From the NCBI RefSeq assembly GCF_963422355.1, contig NC_085091.1, positions 6,637,184-6,701,183 on the forward strand: a stretch of DNA of 64,000 nucleotides, in the 5' to 3' direction. Origin of the DNA: Corticium candelabrum (lineage: Eukaryota; Porifera; Homoscleromorpha; Homosclerophorida; Plakinidae). The first letter of the stretch is position 1. Each line of letters opens with the position of its first letter. A model generated the notes under the pieces. It made no database searches, was not told where the DNA came from, and was given only the letters and a program-made list of their open reading frames with translations. Both the position numbers and the translations under genes were made by a program. Below are positions 36,640-49,269 of this stretch, in pieces.

Positions 36640-36740
36640 ACAATGGGGTAACCAGCAGAGGGGTGCACACCCAGCAAACTACTGGCACACCCACTTTAAA
36701 CCAACCACGCCTACCTAGAATCAAATTTTTATCACAGTCA
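36640..36740. mobile_element. MITE remnant
   Basis: GGGGTGCACACCCAGCAAAC and ACCACGCCTACCTAGAA resemble the hAT-type MITEs elsewhere in the window, in reverse order. Weak. Confidence 0.3.
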
Positions 36741-37262
36741 CCACAAGAAAAAAGAATGAGTCTGATATTGATGAAAGCAAATCCGCCATCACAATGCGGT
36801 GAGTAAACCAGCCAACGATACTTTTCTAGCCGTTCTATCTGAAACCTTCTACGACATCCCTTTTACCTGGATCGACACGCACAGGGAAATTGTAACCCTT
36901 GTCAGGAACAAATGGTTGTTGAGCACCGCAGCTTAGCCTCGGAGGACAAACCAGATGGATGCACTGACCATGAACAAAAGTTCATGATAAAAGAATCTCC
37001 CACGTCTCCGAACGTACTTGCTGCAGAAGAAGCCTGGCATGACGATGGATCGCAGTCAAGAGTTGCCATAGACACCTCATCAGCTGCTGCATCACCTTCG
37101 GCGTGGAAGCCATGGCCACCGTCTTCAATACTGCCCTCTATCCCTTCTGGACAGCGCTTTGCTTTGCTGAAGGCGCTCTTAATAGATTGTTGCCTTCTGA
37201 ATTTTGCTTTGGATCGCCTCACTTCTGTCAGGTCAACGTCCAGGAGCTGTCATCAAAATCCG

Positions 37263-37783
37263 TAATACCCCATTCACACGAGCACAGTTGCAAACTGGGC
37301 AGAGCCAAGCCGAGCCGAGCCAGCCTGAGCTAGTAAAGCGAGCCAGCCGCTATAGCAGGCGTGTTTCTTGGTGCGCACGTTAGCTATGCTGTTTGTCGAG
37401 ACACTCGCGCTACTATGAATATGGAGCAAGTTGCACGCGCTTACTTTTCGCTGACGATAGAGCAGTCTAATTTGAATCTGGATGCTGTCCTCACCCCACA
37501 ATTCAACGAGGTTCAGGGTTTCCTGCTCTGACCACGCCATTTTCGTATCTAGTGAGCATGCGTGGCTGTCAGCCTGGCTTGGCCCGCACTCACACGACGA
37601 TTTGAAGCCGCGCTGACCCGGGGCAACCCGTGCTGGCACGACAAGTTGTGGTGGGCCCGGCCAGCACGGCTCGGCAAGGCTCGGCACGGCTCGCCCCGCA
37701 TTCACACGATGATTTCATTCAGCGCTGACCCGTGCCAGCCCGCGCTGGCCCGGTTAGGAGAGCTCGTGTGAATGGGGTTTAAG
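37263..37783. mobile_element. non-autonomous DNA element with inverted termini
   Basis: Termini ACCCCATTCACACGAGC (about 37266-37282) and GCTCGTGTGAATGGGGT (about 37759-37775) are perfect inverted repeats of 17 bp. Inside, degenerate internal repeats (ATTCACACGATGATTTCA and ACTCACACGACGATTTGA with GCGCTGACCCG) and GAGCC/GGCTC runs make it strongly self-complementary and GC-rich against its AT-rich surroundings. No transposase frame is seen. The family is uncertain (TAA/TTAA at the edges would suit a PIF/Harbinger-type target). Confidence 0.75.
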
Positions 37784-38199
37784 GCAAGGCTAAGCGCGCC
37801 TGGAACTTCTCAAAAGGGTTACTCTAGCTACGCGCATAGGTCGTTACTTCAACTAAGCGAGTGCAAGCAGTACTATAATTGAAGCAAAAGCTCCTGCAAA
37901 CTAAACTTTACGCAAACTCCGTTCTAGATTCATGAAGTTCAAGAACTCACGTGCTCAATCTGGAGGGATGTGCGCACCCCTTGCGCCCCACAGGAGTTAC
38001 GCGCCTGGCTAAATAATGTACATAGTTAACATATTATACATTGTATCACATAGCTATGTAGACTACACACTTGGCGTTCCTAGAGCTGGGGTAGATCTTC
38101 TCAACATTAGTCAATGACCTACAAAAGTTGACCGGTCACCTTGACCGGTAATTAGCAGCTATCACCGCTCATTATCCAAATATGATCAACCTTTGACGG

Positions 38200-38281
38200 A
38201 TATATATATATATATATCTGCAATAAGTATATATATATAATATATAAAAATATATATATAAAAATATATATGTATATATAC

Positions 38282-38359
<78 letters not shown>

Positions 38360-38440
38360 GCAATAAGTATATATATATATATAATATATAAAAATATATA
38401 TATAAAAAAATATATATATGTATATATACATATACATTGC
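38200..38440. repeat. (TA)n array with duplicated flank
   Basis: A pure TA core (about 38290-38355) is flanked on both sides by the same ~75-85 bp segment (CTGCAATAAGTATATATAT then AATATATAAAAATATATA). It is self-complementary and probably unstable. Confidence 0.9.
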
Positions 38441-39325
38441 GTAAGGCGCTTACGGTAACTACAACAGCTAATTTTTCGCTGCACTCAAATCTTCAGCCGG
38501 CTTGCAACAAACCTGAAGTAGGTGTTTCCCTTGTCTAGAGTAATGTTAGCAGTAACCATCTAAGAATTGAATTAAGAATTGGGCTAAACCGTCCATAAAC
38601 TATGGCTTGAACAAGAAACAGTCATTGCTCAAGCCTGCTTGCAAGTGTACGACTCCTGTGACGTCACAGAAAGGTCTTTTGTTGTTTACAAGTAATAAAC
38701 CGCTTGCCTCTCTAGATCAAGCCTGTCAAAGAAGTAAGACATTGGCAGCAAGCCTCATTGGAGTAAGCTGTTTGACGTTCTCATCACGTGATTTTTAAGA
38801 ATACAGAAATCAACGCCCAGACTGCGCTGATTTCACTAGTTGCCAAGCTACCTCGAATCTTTACTCTAAAATCGCTTGAAAAACTACAAACCTAGCTGCG
38901 TCAAAAGAAAAACATGAACAAATGGGATATTTAAATAAACCTCGTTATCATTTGATTTAATCAGGTTACATCATAAAATGTGTTTAAATTTTGTACTTCA
39001 TTATATACGCCAGGTGGATTTATAATTATGCCGGTCACTGTATGTACAGTCTAAGCGGTGTCTTCTACTATGTACTGTTGTTGAAGTCACATCAATTTTT
39101 AGTCTTTGTAATCTTAGAATAAACAATTTCAGAAATAATATGTAAAGAGTGCAATGCAATCCTTTCATTCAAAATGTTACACGGAAATTCCATCGGTAAT
39201 CCAGCATTCGATCACTCCATGCTCCTTACATCCAGTGAAAAGTTAGCAATTGCTGTGGCTGTGCGCGTGCGTGCGTGCGTGCGTGTGTCTGTGTGTGCGC
39301 GTGTGCGTGTACGTGTGCGTGCCTT

Positions 39326-39329
<4 letters not shown>

Positions 39330-39386
<57 letters not shown>

Positions 39387-39413
39387 TGTGTGTGTCTGTG
39401 TGTGTGTGTGTGT

Positions 39414-39470
<57 letters not shown>

Positions 39471-39478
39471 TGTGTGTG
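39330..39478. repeat. (TG)n microsatellite
   Basis: TG array with TGTC variants. The duplicate at 55219-55310 is shorter and pure. Confidence 0.95.
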
Positions 39479-41544
39479 CTACTTTACAAAAGAACTTTCT
39501 AAGCGATTGTTGTGCATACGTACTCTAGTTTGTAGATCTAGATCGCGATCACAGCCTGCATGCCTAGATGGCTACAATAGAAAGTTCTACTTCGCTTGCG
39601 ATAAAGCTGTCATAATTTGAAAGCCAAAAAATTTCAGTAGAGCTTACAGGCATTGAATTCTTAGCTATATGCTGGCTTTCAAAATTTTCTATGACAACTC
39701 CATCGTCAAGTTATATAAAAAGTTGAAAAATTTTAGCCTGACTTAGGGGACTGTCATAATTAAGTGTGGGGTCTTGCAAATTTGCTGCGGAGACCATAAG
39801 TTTGAAATTTCATGGTCACTAACCGTTTGGGTTATCTTCTGTTGGTGGTCATAATATTTCAGGTGTTTTTGTCTGTATGCTACAGAATTGTGTAGAAGAA
39901 CAGTATCTTTATATAAGTGCTTTGCACACTTGCATTGCTGAAGTGGCAATTCTTGCTTTACTTGTATTGTCCATACCTATATGATTATATACTGCATATA
40001 TGCACATACATGGAGTCATCTAAAGTTATCCGACAGACAGTGGGGTCAGAATTTTTTAGCAGGCATATTTGGCAGGAGCAATACACATATCAAACTATGC
40101 GGACCTCGGCAAATTTTGCCAGCCCCTGGGACACTTGATAATGACCGGCGCCATACCCCTAACACAACTAGCTGAAGCTTCCTGGAAAGACATCAAATAT
40201 CCTCCAATGAAGTGATACCTAAACCCTCGCTGCTAGTAGTTTTGGTTACGGAGCAGCTGCTGCACATGCACTGGCACCTGCCAACACTAGACAATCTGAC
40301 ACCACATTAAGCCTGACACAACTGCCACAACGCCCTGCAATCTATTTGAAAATTTCGTCCTCCTTTGGCTTTCGATCATCCGTAGCCGACGGAGGATCGT
40401 CACAGGAGTGGAAGACCTTTATCCATGGTGTCTCAATAACAAATAAATCTCGTATTAATTAATTATTAATTAAGTTCAATATCAGGAAGCGCTTCCCGAG
40501 AGGCAATGTCTGGAACTTCGAGGCAAGTACCGTATCATAAGGTTCACAGTGCCCAGTGAAAGCGGTGATGTCACAGTCTCGTCGTAAAAGGAGACAACGC
40601 ATTCTTGGTGAGGCATAAGAATGGGGAACTGATGTAATCCGACGTTCTTTCATGCCGCGCCCCCAACTTGTGAGTTGCTGCGCCACCACTGGAGGTGATA
40701 GATTGCGAACACCGCCGGACGGTCACCATGCGGACCGCTGTCCAGCAAGGTCCGTCACGTTTCCTGGAGACATTGTGAACTCTGTTCACTTTCACTCTAC
40801 ATGTACACATCAGGCGCGAATACAGAGCCTCAAGATGGAAGAGGTGCACGATTAATATAAATAAAATAAAAATTGATATTAACACAAAAATTATCTTACA
40901 TAATCTCGGTAGTTCTACATGAACCGGCACTACGCACTAAGTTGCCAATTATGGTCATCTGAGTCTAATATACGAATTAAATTCCATCCTTCGGGGATGC
41001 TTTCGAGCAAAATCGTACATGAATTGATCGTAGTCTATTTTCATGTCGTAGTGAAAGTGTAGCTAGGCGAGACCGTTACCTCTCTTCTGTCCCATTGTGA
41101 AACGTAGGTAAGTTTTAGTCGTCGTAATCCACTCATGCTCTGGTCACAACTAATTACTGTTTGTGTATATGCAAGCAATTCTCAAAAGTGTGTATATTTA
41201 CAATTGGAAAATACTGTTCATCAGTGCCGACTGCTAGAGCTTGTGCGAAGTTGAAGGCAAATTTTCTATTTTAAAAGCCTGGCATTGAACTTTCCAACAT
41301 ACCATGTAACTCCTCGTCCGAAGTCACAAGACTCTAGGCTGATGCTCCTGGTTAAACGGTCCAAGCTCTTCCGCTTGTCGATTCCCAAAGTTGTCTGTAT
41401 ACACATCGCTATAGAGGGACAAGGCTTAGAGTCCAAGCACTAATTTTTTCTGTGTTTCATAAGATCTTTCCCTGCGCAATTGCACAAATAAAACAAGTCA
41501 TAAGGTCCCAACAACATTTGAGTCTAAACACTTACTCTATTTGA

Positions 41545-41775
41545 CCGAGGAAGTGATGCAGAAACGGAACGACGATAGCTCTTCTATAACACTCTTCTAT
41601 TGGTTTCGACACGTTATTCCTAAAATGCTGCAGCCTATAGGAAGTCCTATCTATACGTCTCTATATATTCTTTAAAATCTTTTTTATAGAATATCCCTAG
41701 AAATTTCTTAAGACACGCCCACAGGGTTGAGGTGCACGTGCACCAGGCGAACCATCCCTGGATCCGCGTGACATA
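41545..41775 (-). mobile_element. hAT fragment with internal deletion
   Basis: The - strand runs from the terminus CACGCGGATCC (41775 downwards) to coding sequence ending in hAT residues (YRRAI.V..), as in 28190-28220. About 200 bp kept in copy 2 (57555-57760) are missing here between short ATTG motifs. Confidence 0.65.
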
Positions 41776-41978
41776 CTAGTTCTAGAACAGGAATTGACAA
41801 GGGGAGAAAAGTTCTATTGAGTTGAATGACATACTATTTATTCGTAATCATTGCTTCAAACATTGACTGAGTATATACCCTAAGGTTGCTGTTACGTTAG
41901 AGAGTAATAAGCAAAACTGTGTTCAATCTTACAAGCTGTCCACTATATAATGAAATTATGCTGACTGTGTTACAATAT

Positions 41979-42420
41979 TGTAATGCATCTGTTCTTCTTG
42001 GAAGCCCACTCCAGACATGCAGCGTTAAAGTCAAAGTCTTCTAAACAGGGACCTTCAATAGAGATAAACAGCAGCTGCCCAGTGATTTTGCTGCTCAGAC
42101 GGGGTTTCTCAGAAATGTCTTTATTCCATTCAGTTCAGAAAAGCCCTCTCACAGTCAGCAGTGGAAGCAGGGATTAGCTGGGCAATGGCTGCAAGGTTAC
42201 AAATGTTCAAAAATACTAAGGAAAGGTTCTCTTTCTTCACAATTGTAGCCATCACGTCTTGTTCTGTATGACAAAGAATTTGCACTTTGAAGTGGCACAG
42301 CCGTTGGAATCTGATTGGAACTATTTTTGCAAAGTGGTCAATCAGCGGTCCTATTCCGTATTGGCTTTCTTCAAGCCGCCCAATTAGTAAGTAGGTTCTA
42401 AACAGGCAAATTACATCATT
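41979..42420 (-). mobile_element. hAT transposase C-terminal fragment (ZNF862-like lineage)
   Basis: The - strand pieces read LAAIAQLIPASTADCERAF and, after frame breaks, SSKITGQLLFISIEGP and LEDFDFNAACLEWASKK. This is the hAT dimerisation domain (..PASTA..ER.FS.., then ..L.....I.GP..EDFDF..A). It contains stops and frameshifts and is inactive. Confidence 0.75.
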
Positions 42421-42518
42421 AAGATTACGTTTCCTTCACATGCACTTGCTATCCTGTATTTGGAGCATATCTAGACAATCTCAAATCACTGATCTCTGAG
42501 AGTGAAGTAGAAATTCAA

Positions 42519-42539
42519 GCGTAGCGCAACGCTACGCTC
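42519..42539. repeat. short perfect hairpin
   Basis: AGCGTAGCG CAA CGCTACGCT, a 9-bp stem. Confidence 0.6.
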
Positions 42540-42659
42540 AAACGCCTTGGGGAGAGCCCTGCTTCAACCAAGCCCTTATACTCACTACCTGATGAATACC
42601 TTAGCAGTATGGCTGCTTTCTGATTAAATTAAAATTTCAAATATCCTAGATAAGTCTAT

Positions 42660-45600
42660 ATTAGCTGACGAAAACTTGCAGTCTCAGCAAATCCAAAGCC
42701 ACCATCTCAAGCAACCTGAACGCCAGAAGCTTTGCTTAAGTCTGAGAAAAACTTTCAAGACCAATGTTTCAGGAGAAAATGTAACTCTTCAGCAGCTTCA
42801 CCATGCAAAGCAACTACTGATTGGCCCTCCTGTTATATGCCTGACAAAGCAAACAAAGTTGGTAGAAAAAATTCACTCTCGCTAAGGCCGTTTCAGCTGG
42901 CAAGAGGAATCCTTTCTTTTCTAATGTAACCTGGTGCACTTCTATTGAGAGTCATTCACAGAGTACAGAAGCTGACAATGTCAGTGAAACCTCCATGTCT
43001 GTAGTAGAACAGTCAGTTTATGTGAAGAGATGCACTTTAAACACAAACACACTTCAACAATTTCAAACTACCAGTGAAGCCAATCTAGAGCACCCACTTG
43101 ATACCAAACAAGAATGCAAATCTGATTCAGGCCTCCCTACCAGTATTATACTCTTGCTCCCTCAGCGGTACAACTATTCTGTTGACTCATATTGTCAGCA
43201 TGAATTGGAAAGTTTCCTAGAAGCTGAAACAAGTAACTTTACTCTAGAAGCATAGACAAGTGCCAATTATGACACTGCAGCTGTCCAGTGGATTACACAT
43301 TTTGAAGAGGTTTCAAAAACCACCTATCGAATCACTACACGTTTCAAAGCAAAAGGATGGCGGCTCCTCTTTAAAACTGTTCGTCATTGTCATCATTACA
43401 GGAAACAAAAAACTCTGTCACAAATGTCCACAGAAAGGAAGTGCAAACTAAAGAAAACCACCATACATTGTTCCACACAAGACAAAAAGTCAATGTGTCC
43501 TAGCACTTTAATAGTCAGGGTATACCCACCTGAGGCATCTAGAATCTCAGACCACCCTGAATATCTTGCCTTAACAATCACATACCACCCAATCCACAGT
43601 GGCCATGCGCTCAACTTTAGGCCAGTCACAGAAGCTGTGAAAAAAGCAAAAATTAGTCTCTTTGAGTCTGTCAGCTCTGCTGCCTCTCCAAAACATGAAT
43701 ACTTGACCCAACTCCAACTGAAAAGTGATCCACGAGTAGTTGAGAGCACTCTTGCAGACAGAGCCATAACCCCAAATGTACGAGACATTCACCGCCTCTT
43801 TAGAAAATGGCGATCAGACAGCATTGAACCAGAAGATGGAGAGGCTGTGTTTGAGCGACTGCTCGAGGAAGTACAACGATACAACAAGGAACATGAAAAG
43901 AGGGTGGGCGAGTATTTCTTCAACCCTATGAAGCAGCTGCAATGAACATGGATGAACCTAAACCAAAAACCAGAAAGACTGATGCCATGCCCTTCCTTTT
44001 AGCTCTAGTCACTCCTCTCATGGCCAGAGTCCATGAAATAGTCACACAAAGTGCAAAGCTAGTCTTTTATGACTCAACAGCCAGTCTTGATAACTTGAAC
44101 ACAGCTGTGTTCATACTTAGCTGCGGTACATCAGTAGGAGCTCTACCACTTGCTGCAGTTATGACATCCAGTGAAGATGCTGTTACCTTGTCAGCAAAGT
44201 TTACAGCACTGTGCCACATACTGCCCAAGTGTGCATTTTTTTGGAAGAGGCCCAAATCTTGGACCACTAGCATTACTGACAGCTGAATGTGCAAGCGAAC
44301 GGATTGCTCTAAAGAGTACATGGGCTCAAGCGGAATTACACCTACATGTCTTTCATTTTTTACAGACTATATAAAGATGGCTTGGAGCTAAAATTCTGGT
44401 ATCTGTGGTACAGACAGAATTACCTGTATGGTACTAACAAAAACAACTTGTTTATGCTCCAAGTGAGCAAGCATTGACTGAAATTAAACGTGAAGTAGAC
44501 AAAAGCCTTTTTCAGACATTCAAAAAGAGACTAGGTGATTACTGGCAACAAAGGAAAGGATGGGCTGTGTGTTTCCGAAAGAACTTTCCCACACGAGGCA
44601 ACCATACTAACCATTATTCAGAGGCTAGCATACGCATCATAAAAGACATCCTTTTCCAAAGGAATAAAGCTTGGAATGTGGTACAAATGTTCAATCTTCT
44701 CACACTGACTCGCGAACTGTATTACCAGCGACGTTTAATATCTGTTGCCACAAACAGATTAGATCATTTTGTCTCTACAAGATTTACTGTAACAGGAGTA
44801 AAAGCGTACACCATTCCATCTGACGACATTGTCGCAACAGATGACCCGGACGTTTACACTGTTGTGAGTCAGTCAGATAAGAATACAATGTGGTAGTAGA
44901 CTTACAACTGGGTGACTGCACCTGTCCCATCGGAATGCAAAGTCAACCTTGCAAACACCAATTTGCAGCAGCAATGAAGTATCGTAAAAGCAGTGTCAAA
45001 ACTATCCCAACTTATTCACCTCAAGGCCGTCAGCTTTTTGCAGCAGTGGCATTAGCACTGCCAACCCATTTTCTTTTACAGTAGTGTCCACCATAAAGCT
45101 GAAGAAGAACATCTAAAGTCTCTTCCATCAGTATGAATTGGTCTGACGAAGATATCAAACGTTCCTTTGAAAAAATTGCTCCTTGTTCCTGTGAAACAAC
45201 TGAAGTGGCAACTGCAGCTGACGACAACATTGATTTTAGCAATACATTTCAAAGAGATCAAGCACAAACAATTAACAGAGGAAGCTATGAAAAGTCAAGG
45301 GACGTCATTGAAAGAGTACTACATGTCACTAAAGATATCAAGGACGGACTGCATGAAAGTCATGTCACAGACAGCTTCATAGCTGCAGTAGAAAAGGTTT
45401 TGTTCCAATTACTGAAAACTACAAGGCAAAGGAATCCACTCACCTGGTACACAGTAGCGACTGCTTTCTGCTCTACACATGTTTGGTAAAGAGATGGAAG
45501 TCAGAAAACAAAAGAAAAAGATTCGAGTGCAACCTACTGCTGTAGCTAGACGACACTTCAAGTCTTTTTCTACCCGTCCAGCATCAGCAGGACGTCCAAG

Positions 45601-45700
45601 TTTGTTCATAAAAGCCAAACTACAACCAACATATTCAACAGAAACATTATCCCCAAACGAATCCACCAGAGAACAAGGAGAAACCACAATCAGACAATAA
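42660..45700 (+). pseudogene. MULE-like transposase relic with SWIM zinc finger
   Basis: Collinear + strand pieces: 42995-43255, 43424-43945, 43942-44286, 44474-44896, 44890-45084 and 45133-45489. The middle reads ISDHPEYLALTITYHPIHSGH, then an RNase-H-like core piece VFYDSTASLDNLNTAVF and CGTSVGALPLAAVMTSSED, with the order and spacing of MULE/Mutator-type transposases. Close after comes DCTCPIGMQSQPCKH, a SWIM zinc finger (CxC...CxH). Frames break at 43945, 44286-44474, 44896 and 45084. The overlap at 44890-44896 is a 1-bp type frameshift. The catalytic region is split, so it is non-functional. Terminal repeats were not identified. Confidence 0.75.
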
Positions 45701-46120
45701 GTTTGAAAACAAATACCACTAATGCCATCTACACTGTACAAGGATACAAGATTTTTTGAGTTGAGAATACTGTTTATCTTAATATTCCTTGATATAAAGA
45801 GAGAAACAGATTGTAATTAGTGTTCAGAATGAGTGTTCAGAACAAGTCAGTCCAGTTGTATGTCCAGCAAACTGTGCACCCACTAGGGAAATAGGCATCT
45901 TCATTGTGTGTATTTTAATTTTATTGTTAAAATGGATCATGGATTGATTCTATGTATTTTAGGCTAATGAAAAACTGTGTTCTGTGGCAACAGACTGTCC
46001 GGATCAACAACTTCCTGTAATCCTGCCTGTTTGCCATACATTTCTTATGCAAACAAATTAATTTCAGTGACAGCAGAGTACATGATTAATAAACAGGTTC
46101 TTCTGCAATAGTTACTAGTA
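45701..46120. other. no gene recognised
   Basis: AT-rich sequence, possibly the 3' non-coding part of the MULE relic. Confidence 0.35.
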
Positions 46121-46519
46121 TACACAGTAGTTGACAAAAGTATTTGCCAGGTAGTTTTTGTTGTTGATTTTTCATCATATTCTGGACTACAGAATGGAAA
46201 TAAGTGCTGATATGAGCATAAATTGATAAGTTAGTTTGTTTTCAAAGGTTGTAATATTGTTTGCATTGAATATGCTTTGATAAGTTGTAATGTAAACTTA
46301 ATTAATCTGTTTAACTAGGTTGTAATAATAATCTTAATTAAATTGCAACAACTAACTGATTTAGACTCAATTCAGTACCAATTAGTCTTGATTTTCCTAT
46401 TGCATGACAAACATTGACCAAGAAGTCGCTTTATTAATATTTTGTGCTTCCACCCAAACACAAACATCCTGAAAACCCTTGAAATTTCTTGCCTGGCAAA
46501 TACTTTGTCCACTACTGTA
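46121..46519. mobile_element. Tc1/mariner-type MITE
   Basis: CAGTAGTTGACAAAAGTATTT at the left and its reverse complement (from CAGTAGTGGACAAAGTATTT) at the right, followed by GCCAGG on both sides. TA flanks both ends. The terminus matches the usual CAGT.GTGGACAAA pattern of Tc1-like elements. About 400 bp with no ORF. Confidence 0.75.
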
Positions 46520-46989
46520 TATACACACATATAAATTATAAATTACTATTTATTAAATCACATTTAAGGTTAAAAAACACTACCATAAATACATAAATAG
46601 TGCTTCAATGTTACTAAATACTGTATTCTAATAAATTAATAATTAGTAAATTAACTAATATCAATTAACTAGCAAAATGTGCAAACCTCTGCCATCTTAT
46701 ATGATAGTTGCATCACGAAAAGCTTTTCTGGAGTCAAATGTTTCTCGAAAAAGTCGAGTTCTGCAAAGTAAACGGTTTGTAGCAACCAACATTCCCCGTA
46801 TTGGGGCTCTACTTTCACTAGCCACTGCTGTTTACTGAGTGTGGTAACTGCTCGCAGAGAAAGCGCAATTTCCACGATCTGTCAGCATAACAACACATTT
46901 CGAACTACTAAATCATGCATGATCCAACATGCGTGCACGTGAGAATGGTCTACCGTGCACGTGCAAGTTAAACTTATCCGGGCTATATA
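46520..46989. other. no gene recognised
   Basis: A 68-codon - strand ORF (46875-46669) has no recognised domain. A CGGGCTATATATCCGGG-type motif at about 46979 resembles the hairpin after the methyltransferases. Confidence 0.3.
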
Positions 46990-47025
46990 TCCGGGATGTG
47001 TGTGTGAAGTGACCCCACCACAGCC

Positions 47026-47096
47026 TAGACTCGAGTGTCCAACCGGTCATTTCTCCGCCGCCTAGGGGAAGTTAACCGGCTGGACCTTCGAGCCTA
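47026..47096. repeat. conserved hairpin, copy 2
   Basis: GACTCGAGTGTCCAACCGGT pairs with ACCGGCTGGACCTTCGAG-type sequence. Same position in the unit as 24358-24425, with a changed loop. Confidence 0.6.
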
Positions 47097-47521
47097 ACTA
47101 CAGCCGCAATGTTGCTTATTTGTGTTATTAATTAATTCAAGGTTTGATGGATGGTTAACTCATTCAATTATAAACTTATATATATGTCTATAATTAACTA
47201 ATAAATATGATAGGAAATTTACCGTAATGTCTAAAGATTGAAATGAGTTTACTGGTTCCATAGCCATATAGGGAATTAGCTCATATGGAGAGTGGCAAAT
47301 TACACATAGACTTCCTCTTTTTAAAAATTCTGCATCCGCGCCTGAGAGGTATTGAATGTCGACAATCTCACGTAGTACACAGCGCGCCCTCTTCTTACGC
47401 TTTTCTTATTAATTAATTAGTAAGTGCCAGTACATGCATGTGCAGCAGCTGTTTCGCGTAACCAGATTAGCAGCCGAGGGTTTATCACTTAGCACATGCT
47501 GATATACATTTATACTTTGTG

Positions 47522-47532
47522 TATACATGCTG

Positions 47533-47604
<72 letters not shown>
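47522..47604. repeat. (TA)n microsatellite
   Basis: About 80 bp of TA, absent from the copy-1 equivalent near 24830. Confidence 0.95.
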
Positions 47605-47608
<4 letters not shown>

Positions 47609-48024
47609 GTCTCCACAACCAAGAGGTAATGTACAGACGACTAGCAGCAAAAACTTCGTCTTCGTGGTAAATATGTTTTAATTAGTTTTCACCTGCTTTT
47701 ATATATACCTTATTTCCGCGAAAAGTGAGCGACCCATGCTCAAATAATGCCCATGGTGACCCTATAACGAAATAATATCAAACCAGCTATATCTATATGC
47801 ATGTAAAACTATGTATCTTGTCGAACTAGAGTCAGCAAACGTTTGTCTAGCCTATCCAACTCGTCATGGAAGGCGGTGAGCTCATGAGCTTACACATCAC
47901 TTGATGTGCCTTGGCCTGATTCTTTGTTTGCTATACAGAGAAATTGTCTTGGCTGCCTTCAGTCGAACTCCATACTGTATCAAGCACATTTCTCTACACA
48001 AAACCTGAGTAAGACTTGATTTTA

Positions 48025-48355
48025 TCATGAGAATGCTTTTTCTTGCAACCCAGACTCTGCAGATACAAAGTCTTGCTCGAGAACTCTAATCTTGTTTTGA
48101 AGTTCCACTATTTCATTTGCTTGCTGTTCAATTATCGGACGTAAACCATCAGCTTCAGCGTTTCAGTGACATTTTGGACAACTAACATCTTCAATTTTGA
48201 GATCACTACTATACACATGTCTTGATCAACTGCAAATGAGGTAGAACAGCCTCTGCTTTCTGATTCAGACAGTACAGCTATGAGATCACAATCAAACACA
48301 TGTCTTGATCAACTGCAAATGAGGTAGAACAGCCTCTGCTTTCTGATTTAGACAG
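48025..48355 (-). pseudogene. relic of a zinc-binding/coiled-coil protein; same family as the ORF at 63905
   Basis: Read on the - strand, the segment starting at 48352 gives SKSESRGCSTSFAVDQDMC. This parallels MSKSESKGYHTSSAVEQNMC at 63905, but the ATG is CTG. About 83 bp of this 5' part is tandemly duplicated (about 48213-48295 and 48296-48366). The downstream frame gives SDLKIEDVSCPKCH, an in-frame TGA (probably from CGA), then NAEADGLRPIIEQQANEIVELQNKI, a good coiled coil, and a stop at 48025-48027. I do not recognise the family. The upstream ~40 bp is also shared with 63850-63904. Confidence 0.45.
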
Positions 48356-49269
48356 TACAGCTATGGAATAGTGAGTATGTGTTGTGTTACTTTAGACATA
48401 ACTGTTGCTGGGACTTGTAGAGTGACAGTGCTATTTGTAAACAGACTACAGAGTCCGTGTACTGTGCTCTTATCCGCGTCAGTGTACTTATCGAGTTCAA
48501 GTTATCACAGTAAGAACTTCAGCTTGGCCAATTACATATATACAGAAGCAAGTTAGACTGCCCAGAAACAACACAGAACGCCTACATGTTTGGTTACCCG
48601 AAATGGGTTCCCAGGTGGCATGATTTCACTCGCCAAAACTAATTCATTTCTAGGCAATGAGTAGTCTGTGCTTCCACTCCACGTATATCTGTTCAGAGTG
48701 TGAATCAGGCAACTTCAGCTTGAACAGCAGTCTTTTACCCTCGAGAAGCCGTACTCAAGAAATAGCTTCCTACGCGCCTCTACGCAGGTATGTCTCTCAC
48801 AAGATGCACAAAATAGTAAGTAGTAAACCTACTTACAAAGCCTAGTCAACGGCAAGATGATCTACGGCTCAGAAGCAGACCCGGAAACGTGGGCTTTGTG
48901 TACAGCAGATCGGCGAAAAAGGGTGTGTTACCCTCGAGATTGCGCATGCTCTAGAAGCTCCGCTCCAGAATATCGTCTATTCAAAACAGATGCTATTGCA
49001 TATCATAGATGAACTAAGTCATCTTAATTAAATTAAACTATAGTTCTGAGAAATTATATATCCTTCAGCACTCGTGCTAACAGTCACTTGCGCTAATAGT
49101 AAAGTGACGTCAACCTCTTGCGGGGTTCAGGTGTAGCGTGCTGAGATTGTCACAGTGATGAAATTACATGTTACAGTCTGCGCATGCTCAGTTACTTCTT
49201 AGTTTAAGTTTTAGGGCTAGGATTAGGATAAGGGTTAGGGTTATGAGTTAGGTTATTCTTGGGATACAA

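Larger units (their letters stand above)
36290..39002. other. 2.7 kb segment present only in duplication copy 1
   Basis: Copy 2 joins the equivalents of 36289 and 39003 directly at about 54900, so this block is either an insertion here or a deletion there. It contains a minisatellite, a MITE-like remnant, an inverted-repeat element and an AT palindromic array, listed separately. A - strand ORF (37222-36902) with a basic start (MRRSKAKFRRQQSIKSAF) resembles N-termini of DNA-transposon proteins but has no diagnostic domain. Confidence 0.7.
39003..41826. repeat. segmental duplication, distal part, copy 1
   Basis: Matches 54903-57983 nearly base for base. It contains a (TG)n array (39330-39478). 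A - strand ORF (40930-40571) has a hydrophobic stretch (IIFVLISIFILFILIV); it is also open in copy 2 (56899-56468), but given recent duplication that proves little. At the end is a hAT fragment (about 41545-41760). No confident gene. Confidence 0.8.

Noticed and set aside
36912..37265. + strand 117-aa ORF
   Set aside because: Overlaps a - strand ORF of similar length in the same segment; no domain or paralogue supports either strand.
40571..40930. membrane protein ORF conserved in both duplicates
   Set aside because: Openness in two recent duplicates is not evidence of selection; no start context, homologue or splice structure is recognised.
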